A stretch of DNA of 39,528 bases, taken from the IMG/VR virus record IMGVR_UViG_3300027719_000013, positions 1-39,528 of that record. One strand, written 5' to 3'. Source of the stretch: a virus. Under the pieces are notes generated by a model. That model worked only from the letters and a program-made list of their open reading frames with translations, did not search any database and was not told the DNA's origin. The translations under genes and the position numbers were made by a program. Position 1 is the first letter of the stretch. The number at the start of each line of letters is the position of its first letter. This document shows positions 31,696-37,402 of this stretch, in pieces.

Positions 31696-32454
31696 ATGCC
31701 CCATATTAAAGTTGGTATAGGAGTGTGGGATTTACATTCTCCTTATGAAAATAAAGTTTTATGGAATAATATCCAGAAAGTAATAAAGGATATCAAACCT
31801 GATTATTTTGTATTTGGTGGAGATCAGTTAGATATGGATGCTCTTAACCACCATGAAGAAGAAAAAGATAATAGACGTTATATGGAAGGTAAAAGAATCA
31901 AAGTCATGTATGATACTTTCCAAAAAGATATATTAGACGTATTAGAAAAATCTTTACCTACTAAATGTGAAATGATTTGGCTTAATTCTAATCATGAGAA
32001 GTGGGGTGAGAAGATGGTTGATAAGAATCCTCAACTAGAGGGACTAATTGAAGTAGAAAGGTATCTAGAATTAGAAGATAGAGGTTGGGAAGTAGTTTGG
32101 TATAAGCAATATAAAAAGATAGGGAAGATGTATTTTACTCATGGAGATAAGAGAGGTGGTAGTGGTGGTAAATTTCATGCTAATAAGATGGTTAATATAT
32201 CTGAAAGAAATGTTTGGTATGGACACCACCATACATCACAGTCTATAGTCAAAATAAATGACTTTGATTGTGAACCACATATAGCTACTTGTGTTCCTTG
32301 TGCTTGTAATAAAAATCCAGATTATGCTAAAGATGATGCTAATTCTTGGGTTAATGGATTCTTAATCTTCTATTTGTTGCCAAATGGAAATTTTAACGCC
32401 TATACCGTAATTGCAATAGATGGTCATTTTATTTATTCAGGTAAATATTACTAA
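31696..32454 (+). CDS. Calcineurin-like metallophosphoesterase
   Basis: 252 residues with the full metal-site set: WDLH (Asp12, His14), GGDQLD (Asp43), SNHE (Asn99-His100), THGD (His149) and GHHH (176-179). Substrate may be a nucleic acid end, a cyclic nucleotide or a phosphoprotein; nothing in the sequence decides. Phages of many kinds carry such enzymes near recombination genes, and here HNH and NinG genes follow. The start lies five bases after a terminator, so expression may depend on read-through. Confidence 0.82.
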   Translation: MPHIKVGIGVWDLHSPYENKVLWNNIQKVIKDIKPDYFVFGGDQLDMDALNHHEEEKDNRRYMEGKRIKVMYDTFQKDILDVLEKSLPTKCEMIWLNSNHEKWGEKMVDKNPQLEGLIEVERYLELEDRGWEVVWYKQYKKIGKMYFTHGDKRGGSGGKFHANKMVNISERNVWYGHHHTSQSIVKINDFDCEPHIATCVPCACNKNPDYAKDDANSWVNGFLIFYLLPNGNFNAYTVIAIDGHFIYSGKYY

Positions 32455-32456
32455 TT

Positions 32457-32582
32457 ATGAATATCTATCAAAAAGCTATGAAAGACTATGACTACAGTAA
32501 CAATAGAGTAGTTGTTTGGTTAGTAAAACTATTCTGTCTTATTTCTGCGGTATTAATAGTTCTGTCTTTACTCCATGTCTAA
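32457..32582 (+). CDS. 41-residue membrane protein
   Basis: Short polar N-terminus, then one hydrophobic helix (VVVWLVKLFCLISAVLIVLS, residues 18-37). It starts two bases after the phosphoesterase and overlaps the HNH gene by eight bases. Function unknown. Confidence 0.45.
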   Translation: MNIYQKAMKDYDYSNNRVVVWLVKLFCLISAVLIVLSLLHV

Positions 32583-32937
32583 AGAGTCTGAATACAACAT
32601 TAATAAAGACCTAGTATTTAGTGAGTGTCATATGAAAAGAAAAGACAGACATACAAACTGCCACCATGTGGTGTTCCGTAACGATTTAGAAAAACATAAA
32701 GTCCCACCTAACTTCCCTATTAACTCCAGACATAACCTAATTCCATTACCAGTAGAAACCCATGAGAAACTACATCAGATAGTAGATAGTTTCCCTCAAT
32801 ACAAAGATATTCAATTAAGAGTCTACATGGCAAATATGGCATTCAATGGTGAGTTAGACTGTATACCAGACCGTATGTATAGATCAGATCCAGTAGAAAA
32901 GATGAGAGAGTGGTGGCATGGAGATAAACAATCTTAG
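32575..32937 (+). CDS. HNH-like nuclease
   Basis: 120 residues. The pattern CHHVVFRND (His30-His31), then SRHNLIPLP (Asn54), then ETHEKLH (His63, His67) is the H-N-H metal-binding fold of HNH nucleases. A small terminal domain follows. It is not next to terminase, so a packaging role is less likely than recombination or a selfish/homing role. It ends tail-to-tail with the minus-strand NinG gene, overlapping by four bases. Confidence 0.65.
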   Translation: MSKESEYNINKDLVFSECHMKRKDRHTNCHHVVFRNDLEKHKVPPNFPINSRHNLIPLPVETHEKLHQIVDSFPQYKDIQLRVYMANMAFNGELDCIPDRMYRSDPVEKMREWWHGDKQS

Positions 32938-33329
32938 AAAGGTAGGTCTTTGGTATCTGAACAAACTAATCTATTTGTCTTTTCCTTATATTTAAGAGTA
33001 ATTTCTTCAAGTTCTGAAATAGAAAATTTGTTTGATTGAGTATTAGCTCTAAGTGTTAAATCTTCAACCCATTTTAAAGAGTGTAGTCTAGCTAATTTAA
33101 TAGCATATACTCCTAAGTTTCCAGAAAGAAAATGGTTACATCTAACACATTGACAATGTAAATTATCTTCATCAAAATCTAATCTATTATGTTTGAAATG
33201 ACCTGCTTCATTACCAACTCCACCACAAGTAAAACAAGTGTACTTATCTCTCATACAGATATATTTGTGAAATGTTCTTTCTGCTTTGGCTTTAGCTTTT
33301 GGATGTGGTTTTAGACTTGATCTTCTCAT
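32934..33329 (-). CDS. ninG: NinG-like recombination protein
   Basis: 131 residues. The lambda NinG/Rap signature is clear: TCFTCGG (Cys32, Cys35), AGHFKHNRLDFDEDNLHCQC and VRCNHFLSGNLGVY, a Cys/His zinc site with the characteristic AGH...N.H.QC..CN. Rap is a structure-specific endonuclease for recombination intermediates such as D-loops. It is the last gene of the minus-strand operon and would act together with the annealing protein at 37402. Confidence 0.82.
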   Translation of the reverse strand: MRRSSLKPHPKAKAKAERTFHKYICMRDKYTCFTCGGVGNEAGHFKHNRLDFDEDNLHCQCVRCNHFLSGNLGVYAIKLARLHSLKWVEDLTLRANTQSNKFSISELEEITLKYKEKTNRLVCSDTKDLPF

Positions 33330-33462
33330 TTTCTATCTTCCTATGTTTTGCTCTAATATAAAGGTATCGTTTCTTATCTTCTTCATGTAACCAAATCTCT
33401 TTGAATGGACTATCTTCTACTAATAATCTTTTTGTTTCTCCACAGTAATTATGTGTACTCAT
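33292..33462 (-). CDS. Small hypothetical protein, minus-strand operon
   Basis: 56 residues from ATG at 33462 (MSTHNYCGETKRLL); an ATG five codons further upstream (33477) is also in frame and overlaps the neighbour more. It is basic at the end (KHRKIENEKIKSKTTSKS) and overlaps ninG by 38 bases. No family is recognised. Confidence 0.45.
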   Translation of the reverse strand: MSTHNYCGETKRLLVEDSPFKEIWLHEEDKKRYLYIRAKHRKIENEKIKSKTTSKS

Positions 33463-33805
33463 AAGTTTGTGTTTCAATGTTAAATACTAATTGCTTTCCC
33501 TGTATATAACTAAAGCCTTTTTCTTTACTTAGTTTAACACGCTTTTCTTTGATCTCTTTGGTTGGTTGAACTAAATTTTTACCTAATAACAAATCTTCTC
33601 TCTGTATTTGTTGAGAACATCTGCGAACTGTGTCAGTTTCCCATTTAATAAAATCTTTTTTCTCCATAATTAAGACATCACCCCAATCATGGTTTTCTAC
33701 AAACCCTTCTTTCTTCATTAACTCCCATTTAAGTAATGCTCTACTATTTCTAGTATCAGGATTATTAAGTAAGATGTTATAAATCGTTTCTTTTAAAGTA
33801 ACCAT
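33449..33805 (-). CDS. Hypothetical phage protein, Nin-region-like
   Basis: 118 residues. NILLNNPDTRNSRALLKW, then DTVRRCSQQIQRE, is a pattern common in short proteins near phage recombination and late-regulation genes, with a helical arrangement that could bind DNA. Function is unknown; position next to ninG is the main information. Confidence 0.5.
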   Translation of the reverse strand: MVTLKETIYNILLNNPDTRNSRALLKWELMKKEGFVENHDWGDVLIMEKKDFIKWETDTVRRCSQQIQREDLLLGKNLVQPTKEIKEKRVKLSKEKGFSYIQGKQLVFNIETQTYEYT

Positions 33806-33851
33806 ATTTCAGTCTATTAGGATAATGCCTAACCTAGTAGACTGGGTATGT

Positions 33852-34079
33852 TTATTTTTTAGGGTGAACATTGGCGGTTTTAGACGAACAGCAGTTTACA
33901 CCGACCTTTCGGTTGTCATCTTGACCGCCTTTGTTCATAATTAATTTATCGTGTTTTTCTAAATGTTTTTGGCTAGGGTTTAATTTATCACACCAAGCAC
34001 ATCTAACTCCATCACCTCTATCTACTAGACTATATTTAACTTTATAGAGATTTCCAACTTCACATTTTTTAGTATTCAT
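33852..34079 (-). CDS. Small Cys-rich protein
   Basis: 75 residues with CAWC at residues 27-30, HLEKH at 39-43 and CC at 63-64, so metal binding is possible. It begins two bases after the transglycosylase gene in the direction of transcription. About 45 bases of unassigned sequence separate it from the next gene. Function unknown. Confidence 0.5.
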   Translation of the reverse strand: MNTKKCEVGNLYKVKYSLVDRGDGVRCAWCDKLNPSQKHLEKHDKLIMNKGGQDDNRKVGVNCCSSKTANVHPKK

Positions 34080-34081
34080 AA

Positions 34082-34639
34082 TTAGTTACAATTAACTAAA
34101 CCATTATGGCATACACTCCAAGCGTTCCAGTTACCCTGTTCTTGTCTTAAAGTATAAGCAAATATAATATTCTTGATAAAATCCATACGATCTTCTCTAC
34201 TAATTCTTTTACCATGAACATCATTTATTTGGAAAACACCAATATCCGCTGTTTTGTTAGTATTTAGATTAATGGCATCTGTTCTATAACCACTTTCATT
34301 TTTAGCAATATTCATAGCGATTAAAATATCTTTATTAGAAAATCCAAGTTCATCGCCAATATCACGAATACAGACTTGAACATCATAGCAGTATTTATAA
34401 CCTCTAGAAATGTATTTGTCTTCTTGTGCTATAACTTCCACTACTGGATTAGTAATTGTTTGTGAAAGTGGCTGTGAAACACTTGATTTAATACTTTGTC
34501 TATATATTAGGAACGCAAAGAACAATATAAACAGACAAGCTAAAAAACCACCACGCCATATTTTAAATACTTCACGTCTATAGGTTCTCTTTTGAGAATT
34601 ACCTAATAGATTCTTTACTTCAAACTTTTTGTTTTTCAT
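34082..34639 (-). CDS. Membrane-anchored lytic transglycosylase-like protein
   Basis: 185 residues. A basic N-terminus and one membrane helix (about 31-47) are followed by a linker and a lysozyme-like domain from about 80: IAMNIAKNESGYRTDA, with candidate catalytic Glu115, and then ADIGVFQIND, the conserved G-hF-Q-I-N core of the SLT fold. It is the first gene of the minus-strand unit, apart from the plus-strand lysis cassette, so it may serve in DNA entry or wall remodelling rather than, or in addition to, lysis. Confidence 0.75.
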   Translation of the reverse strand: MKNKKFEVKNLLGNSQKRTYRREVFKIWRGGFLACLFILFFAFLIYRQSIKSSVSQPLSQTITNPVVEVIAQEDKYISRGYKYCYDVQVCIRDIGDELGFSNKDILIAMNIAKNESGYRTDAINLNTNKTADIGVFQINDVHGKRISREDRMDFIKNIIFAYTLRQEQGNWNAWSVCHNGLVNCN

Positions 34640-34656
34640 AATTTTAATAACTGAAT

Positions 34657-34662
34657 ATTATA
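34657..34662 (-). promoter_or_regulatory. Minus-strand -10-like box near the transglycosylase
   Basis: TATAAT on the minus strand, 17 bases before the ATG. No good -35. It would give a leader of about ten bases. Confidence 0.4.
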
Positions 34663-34992
34663 CTTAATAGGATAAATTAGCTTACTAAGTTTATTGGCTT
34701 ACTCCTATTGCTAGGATACCGCTCTCGTATCAGCTAACAGCCAAGAGCTATTTCCGATATCTGTCCTATTAATTGTTAATAAACAACTAACCTAGCAGAC
34801 AAGAAAGATAACCCGGCAGGTTTCATTCCTATTATATTCGGCGAGAAGATAATTGGTTAATGGGCTAGATTATCTATCTCATCTGCTAGATTTTCAAAGA
34901 TCGTGTCCACCTGCTATAAATTATTTTCTTAACCCCTGCTAGGATTAAGGTTTTGACTCTTGTTTTTAGTTGTTGTCATCTCAACTGTCTTA
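34663..34992 (-). other. Long structured minus-strand leader with GCTAG repeats
   Basis: No gene. It would be the 5' leader (about 345 bases) of the transcript from the minus-strand promoter. The plus strand has GCTAGGAT at 34710 and 34938, GCTAGAT at 34864 and 34885, and CCTAGC, the reverse complement, at 34791. Hairpins include GATAC-cgctctc-GTATC (34714 region, extended by GCT/AGC) and TTGTT-AATA-AACAA. It may hold regulator or replication-protein sites. Confidence 0.4.
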
Positions 34993-35021
34993 ATACTATC
35001 ACTTGTCATTAAAACTGTCAA
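34993..35021 (-). promoter_or_regulatory. Minus-strand promoter of the transglycosylase-ninG unit
   Basis: On the minus strand TTGACA (35021-35016), exactly 17 bases, TAGTAT (34998-34993). It faces the plus-strand promoter at 35036 and shares its upstream region. Confidence 0.75.
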
Positions 35022-35033
35022 GTGGTCAAGTGG
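35001..35033. promoter_or_regulatory. Operator-like CAAGTG repeats between divergent promoters
   Basis: CACTTG at 35001-35006 and the tandem GTCAAGTG GTCAAGTG at 35018-35033 give one inverted and two direct copies of one hexamer. They cover the spacer and -35 of the minus promoter and the upstream part of the plus promoter, so one bound protein could control both. Confidence 0.55.
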
Positions 35034-35035
35034 TG

Positions 35036-35041
35036 TATAAT
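35036..35041 (+). promoter_or_regulatory. -10 box of the four-way-junction RNA and gene 35174
   Basis: TATAAT, preceded by GGTG as in the box at 35564 (ggtgtataat in both). It predicts a start at about 35048, the first base of the folded RNA. Confidence 0.7.
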
Positions 35042-35047
35042 ATAATT

Positions 35048-35123
35048 AGTCTTTTAACTCTACAATCTGAAAAGATTGTGCTTTCACAAGGCTCTACAAC
35101 TTCGGTTGTGGGGTTAGAAGATT
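35048..35123 (+). ncRNA. Cloverleaf-like four-way-junction RNA (5' leader of gene 35174)
   Basis: Four helices account for nearly every base. The outer stem of 13 bp joins 35048-35060 to 35111-35123. Arm A is ACAATCT-GAAA-AGATTGT (35062-35079), arm B GCTT-TCACA-AGGC (35080-35092), arm C TACAAC-TTCG-GTTGTG (35095-35110). GNRA and UUCG tetraloops are strong marks of selected RNA structure. It is not a tRNA: the outer stem is too long, and the loops lack tRNA bases. Candidate riboswitch or cis-regulatory RNA. Confidence 0.7.
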
Positions 35124-35141
35124 AGAACCTTAAATATTTGT

Positions 35142-35154
35142 TAGGTGGAGTTAA
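35142..35154. repeat. 13-bp inverted repeat, left arm
   Basis: TAGGTGGAGTTAA, the reverse complement of 35445-35457. It lies seven bases before the Shine-Dalgarno of gene 35174. Confidence 0.85.
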
Positions 35155-35173
35155 GTTAAGAAGGAGTTTAGTT

Positions 35174-35428
35174 ATGTCAAAATATAATAATCCAACCGTC
35201 ATATCTGAAAATACATTAGATAGATGGCAATATAGGTTTAGTTATTTGGAAGGTCAAATATTAACAATAATTGATGCTTCAATTTCAGAGAAAAATCAAA
35301 GAGAAGCAGTTAAATCTTTAATTAGAAATACTCTTTTTGATAATAGAAGAAGTTTAGAAATGTATGTAAAAAATGAAAAAATTTGTGATGGTGGTTCAAC
35401 TGAACCATTAAAACCATTCAAAGAATAG
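35174..35428 (+). CDS. Hypothetical protein behind the structured leader
   Basis: 84 residues from ATG 35174, chosen because AAGGAG (35161-35166) stands eight bases before it; a TTG at 35138 would place the junction RNA partly in the gene. The protein is helical, with NTLDRWQYRFSYLEGQIL and REAVKSLIRNTLFDNRR. No family is recognised. It is the only gene between the control-region promoters and is framed by a 13-bp inverted repeat. Its strong, structured control suggests a regulatory or host-takeover function. Confidence 0.6.
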   Translation: MSKYNNPTVISENTLDRWQYRFSYLEGQILTIIDASISEKNQREAVKSLIRNTLFDNRRSLEMYVKNEKICDGGSTEPLKPFKE

Positions 35429-35444
35429 TTAATTATTAATTTAA

Positions 35445-35457
35445 TTAACTCCACCTA
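35445..35457. repeat. 13-bp inverted repeat, right arm
   Basis: TTAACTCCACCTA, the reverse complement of 35142-35154. In the mRNA the two arms could pair across the whole gene. Confidence 0.85.
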
Positions 35458-35499
35458 CTAGATATTTAAATTTGACATAGTTTTATATAGCTTTTTAAT

Positions 35500-35529
35500 T
35501 TGACACAATCCATTTATATATTGTATAGT
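35500..35529 (+). promoter_or_regulatory. Promoter P1 upstream of the terminator switch
   Basis: TTGACA (35500-35505), 18 bases, TATAGT (35524-35529). Another TTGACA at 35472 has only a poor -10 (TTAATT). Its transcript would include 35547-35555. Confidence 0.55.
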
Positions 35530-35563
35530 GATTATAGTTTTCATTAGATCGTAGCTAATGGTG

Positions 35564-35569
35564 TATAAT
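35564..35569 (+). promoter_or_regulatory. -10 box P2 inside the switch
   Basis: TATAAT, preceded by ggtg exactly as at 35032-35041. It predicts a start near 35576, so its transcript lacks the segment 35547-35555. Confidence 0.6.
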
Positions 35570-35593
35570 AGAATTGCTAACAAGCAAATTAAC

Positions 35594-35627
35594 ACTCCTC
35601 CGCTACGATCGGGGGAGTTTTATTTTA
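35594..35627 (+). terminator. Rho-independent terminator with complementary upstream segment
   Basis: ACTCCTCC (35594-35601), loop GCTACGATC (35602-35610), GGGGGAGT (35611-35618), then tttattttat. The nine loop bases are the exact reverse complement of 35547-35555. P2 transcripts would end after about 50 bases. Confidence 0.75.
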
Positions 35628-35638
35628 TCCCCTAGAAT

Positions 35639-35798
35639 GAATCACACAGAGAGGAGCCTGTGATTCTGTATAAACCAGTGTAAATCTGGATATCGAAAGA
35701 TAGAAATAAGTCAGGCTGGGAATAGCTTGTGGCTAAGCGATAAATAGCCATCACCTTTATACGGCATACGGTATAGGCGATAATTTTTTCTTTTTGCC
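35639..35798 (+). ncRNA. Multi-hairpin RNA region before the early operon
   Basis: No gene. In order: GAATCACA/TGTGATTC (35639-35666), CCAG/CTGG (35675-35689), TATC-GAAA-GATA (35691-35702), a GTGGCTA/TAGCCA arm (about 35729-35750), and TATAC/GTATA (about 35758-35775) followed by a T-rich run (gataattttttcttttt) that could terminate. The chain of stems with a GNRA loop suggests a structured RNA made by read-through from P1 or P2. No family is recognised. From 35800 to 35880 I see nothing further. Confidence 0.5.
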
Positions 35799-35881
35799 GT
35801 CAAATTTTTAAATCTAATTAATCATTTGGGGTAAGGGGAAAAATATCACCATTACCGGCATATTAATTAAGTTTTAAGACC

Positions 35882-35890
35882 TGGTATAAT
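35882..35890 (+). promoter_or_regulatory. Extended -10 promoter, leaderless, for the cytosine methyltransferase
   Basis: TGgTATAAT with TATAAT at 35885-35890, seven bases before ATG 35898. No clear -35. Confidence 0.7.
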
Positions 35891-35897
35891 ATATAAG

Positions 35898-36485
35898 ATG
35901 AAAATATTAAACTTATATTCTGGTATAGGTGGAAATAGAAAACTTTGGAAAGGACACCAGATTACAGCAGTTGAATATAATAAAGATATAGCCAGAGTAT
36001 ATAAAGAATTATTTCCAAATGATGAAGTTATAGTAGCTGATGCTCACCAATATCTTTTAGATCATTATAAAGAGTTTGATTTTATATGGTCTAGCCCTCC
36101 TTGTCCTAGTCATTCAGATATTCGTAGATGTGGAGTTGATGCCGGTAATTATTTAGCAATATATCCAGATATGACTTTGTATCAAGAAATCATATTATTA
36201 AAACATTTTTGTAAAACTAATTGGGTTGTCGAAAATGTTAAACCTTATTATAAACCTTTAATTGACCCTACTATTGTCTTAAAAAGACATTGTTTTTGGT
36301 CTAATATTGAAATTGAAGATAAAAAGTTTATTGATACTAGAATACATGACAATATTGTTGGTACTTCTATTATTTATGGTTTTGATTTAAATAATTTTGA
36401 TATAAGAAATAAAAGACAGATTTTAAGAAATATGGTTAATCCTGAAATTGGTTTACACATACTAGAATGCTTAAACAAGACTTAG
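35898..36485 (+). CDS. DNA cytosine-C5 methyltransferase
   Basis: 195 residues, short for the family. Motif I LNLYSGIGGNRKLW (about 4-17) binds S-adenosylmethionine, SSPPCPSHSD (65-74) holds the catalytic Cys69, and NWVVENVKPYY (about 108-118) is motif VI with its Glu. The usual target-recognition region between motifs VIII and IX is nearly absent, as in other small phage enzymes. It modifies cytosine in DNA, most likely against host restriction; the target sequence is not readable. It overlaps the next gene by 19 bases. Confidence 0.88.
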   Translation: MKILNLYSGIGGNRKLWKGHQITAVEYNKDIARVYKELFPNDEVIVADAHQYLLDHYKEFDFIWSSPPCPSHSDIRRCGVDAGNYLAIYPDMTLYQEIILLKHFCKTNWVVENVKPYYKPLIDPTIVLKRHCFWSNIEIEDKKFIDTRIHDNIVGTSIIYGFDLNNFDIRNKRQILRNMVNPEIGLHILECLNKT

Positions 36486-36679
36486 AAAAACAATTAGAAG
36501 ATCTTAGAAGAAAATGGAAGATATTTCCTAAAAGTGTATTAGATCCTAATTGGTGTTCTTTTAGAGTTGATAAGAGTAAGGCTTTATATTTAATAGAACA
36601 GATAAAAAAAATTGAGGCAGGAATTGAAATTACAGCAGAGGATTTATCTCAAGACCAAGTAGAAGATATATTCAAGTAG
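36467..36679 (+). CDS. Hypothetical protein
   Basis: 70 residues, charged and helical (LEKQLEDLRRKW at the start, KALYLIEQIKKIEAGIEI in the middle). It overlaps the methyltransferase end. No family is recognised; it may be a partner or an unrelated small early protein. Confidence 0.5.
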   Translation: MLKQDLEKQLEDLRRKWKIFPKSVLDPNWCSFRVDKSKALYLIEQIKKIEAGIEITAEDLSQDQVEDIFK

Positions 36680-36708
36680 TTGACAAGTATATTGATGAGT
36701 GGTAATAT
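36680..36708 (+). promoter_or_regulatory. Consensus promoter of the recombination genes, leaderless
   Basis: TTGACA (36680-36685), exactly 17 bases, TAATAT (36703-36708), then six bases to ATG 36715. It is the best match among the leaderless promoters, with -35, spacer and -10 all in place. Confidence 0.85.
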
Positions 36709-36714
36709 TCTCTT

Positions 36715-36834
36715 ATGACACAAAAACAAATCAAAGAGATCGAAGAAACATTATATTTTGAGTCTATCCAAAAAGATTTAGACCTTGAGAAAGCCCAAGA
36801 AGTATATGAAGAAACTATAAAGGAGGAAGAATAA
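36715..36834 (+). CDS. 39-residue acidic helical protein
   Basis: MTQKQIKEIEETLYFE, then a Glu/Lys-rich helix to the end. It is the first gene after the consensus promoter, and its 3' end carries the AAAGGAGG ribosome-binding site of the next gene, with a one-base overlap (TAATG). It may mainly deliver ribosomes to the following gene. Confidence 0.5.
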   Translation: MTQKQIKEIEETLYFESIQKDLDLEKAQEVYEETIKEEE

Positions 36835-37076
36835 TGTATCAACCTGATCCGGCAACAGAAAAACAACATAAATACTGGGTATACCTTTGTAAAGGATTAA
36901 AAGGTATGACTGCTCCAGAAATGGGTAAGCTAGAAGAAAGATTTATGAAGAAGTTTAAAATTGATCGTTGGTCTGATATTACTAAAGATCAAATAACTGG
37001 CCCAATAGATTTTGTTAATCAACATTGGGTTAGAGGTAAAAAGTATGATGACTTTATTACTCATTTATATTTTTAA
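36834..37076 (+). CDS. Small protein of the annealing-protein neighbourhood
   Basis: 80 residues. The pattern ATEKQHKYWVYLCKGLKGM, then a helix, then WSDITKDQITGPIDFVNQHW resembles the short 'TxKQ...' domains often found attached to or beside phage recombination and annealing proteins. Function is unknown. It has a strong ribosome-binding site. Confidence 0.55.
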   Translation: MYQPDPATEKQHKYWVYLCKGLKGMTAPEMGKLEERFMKKFKIDRWSDITKDQITGPIDFVNQHWVRGKKYDDFITHLYF

Positions 37077-37079
37077 ATT

Positions 37080-37250
37080 ATGAAACCAAAAATAACTAAA
37101 ATTAGTGATAATCAATATATAGTTGAACAAACATTACCACTTAAAGAAATACTTAAATGGAGATTAGCTAGAAGAATAGAAAGGTTGCTAATTAAAGAAT
37201 ATCAAAAAATACAAGCAGATGATTATAATTCACAATGTGGAGATAGATAA
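37080..37250 (+). CDS. Hypothetical 56-residue protein
   Basis: A polar start, then a basic helix (LKWRLARRIERLLIKEYQKI). It sits three bases after the previous stop and two before the next start. No family is recognised. Confidence 0.45.
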   Translation: MKPKITKISDNQYIVEQTLPLKEILKWRLARRIERLLIKEYQKIQADDYNSQCGDR

Positions 37251-37252
37251 TT

Positions 37253-37402
37253 ATGAAACTAAATAAAGAACAATTAGCACTTCTATACATGTGTGTATCA
37301 AATGAATTAGATACTTATACTATGGAAATGATAAACAAAGATGGTATTAAATATGCACAATTAAATATATTATTAAACGAAATCAAAAAGGAGTTAAAAT
37401 AA
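37253..37402 (+). CDS. Hypothetical 49-residue protein
   Basis: Helical; MKLNKEQLALLYMCVSNELD at the start. Its last codons hold the AAGGAG ribosome-binding site for the annealing protein, with a one-base overlap. No family is recognised. Confidence 0.45.
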   Translation: MKLNKEQLALLYMCVSNELDTYTMEMINKDGIKYAQLNILLNEIKKELK

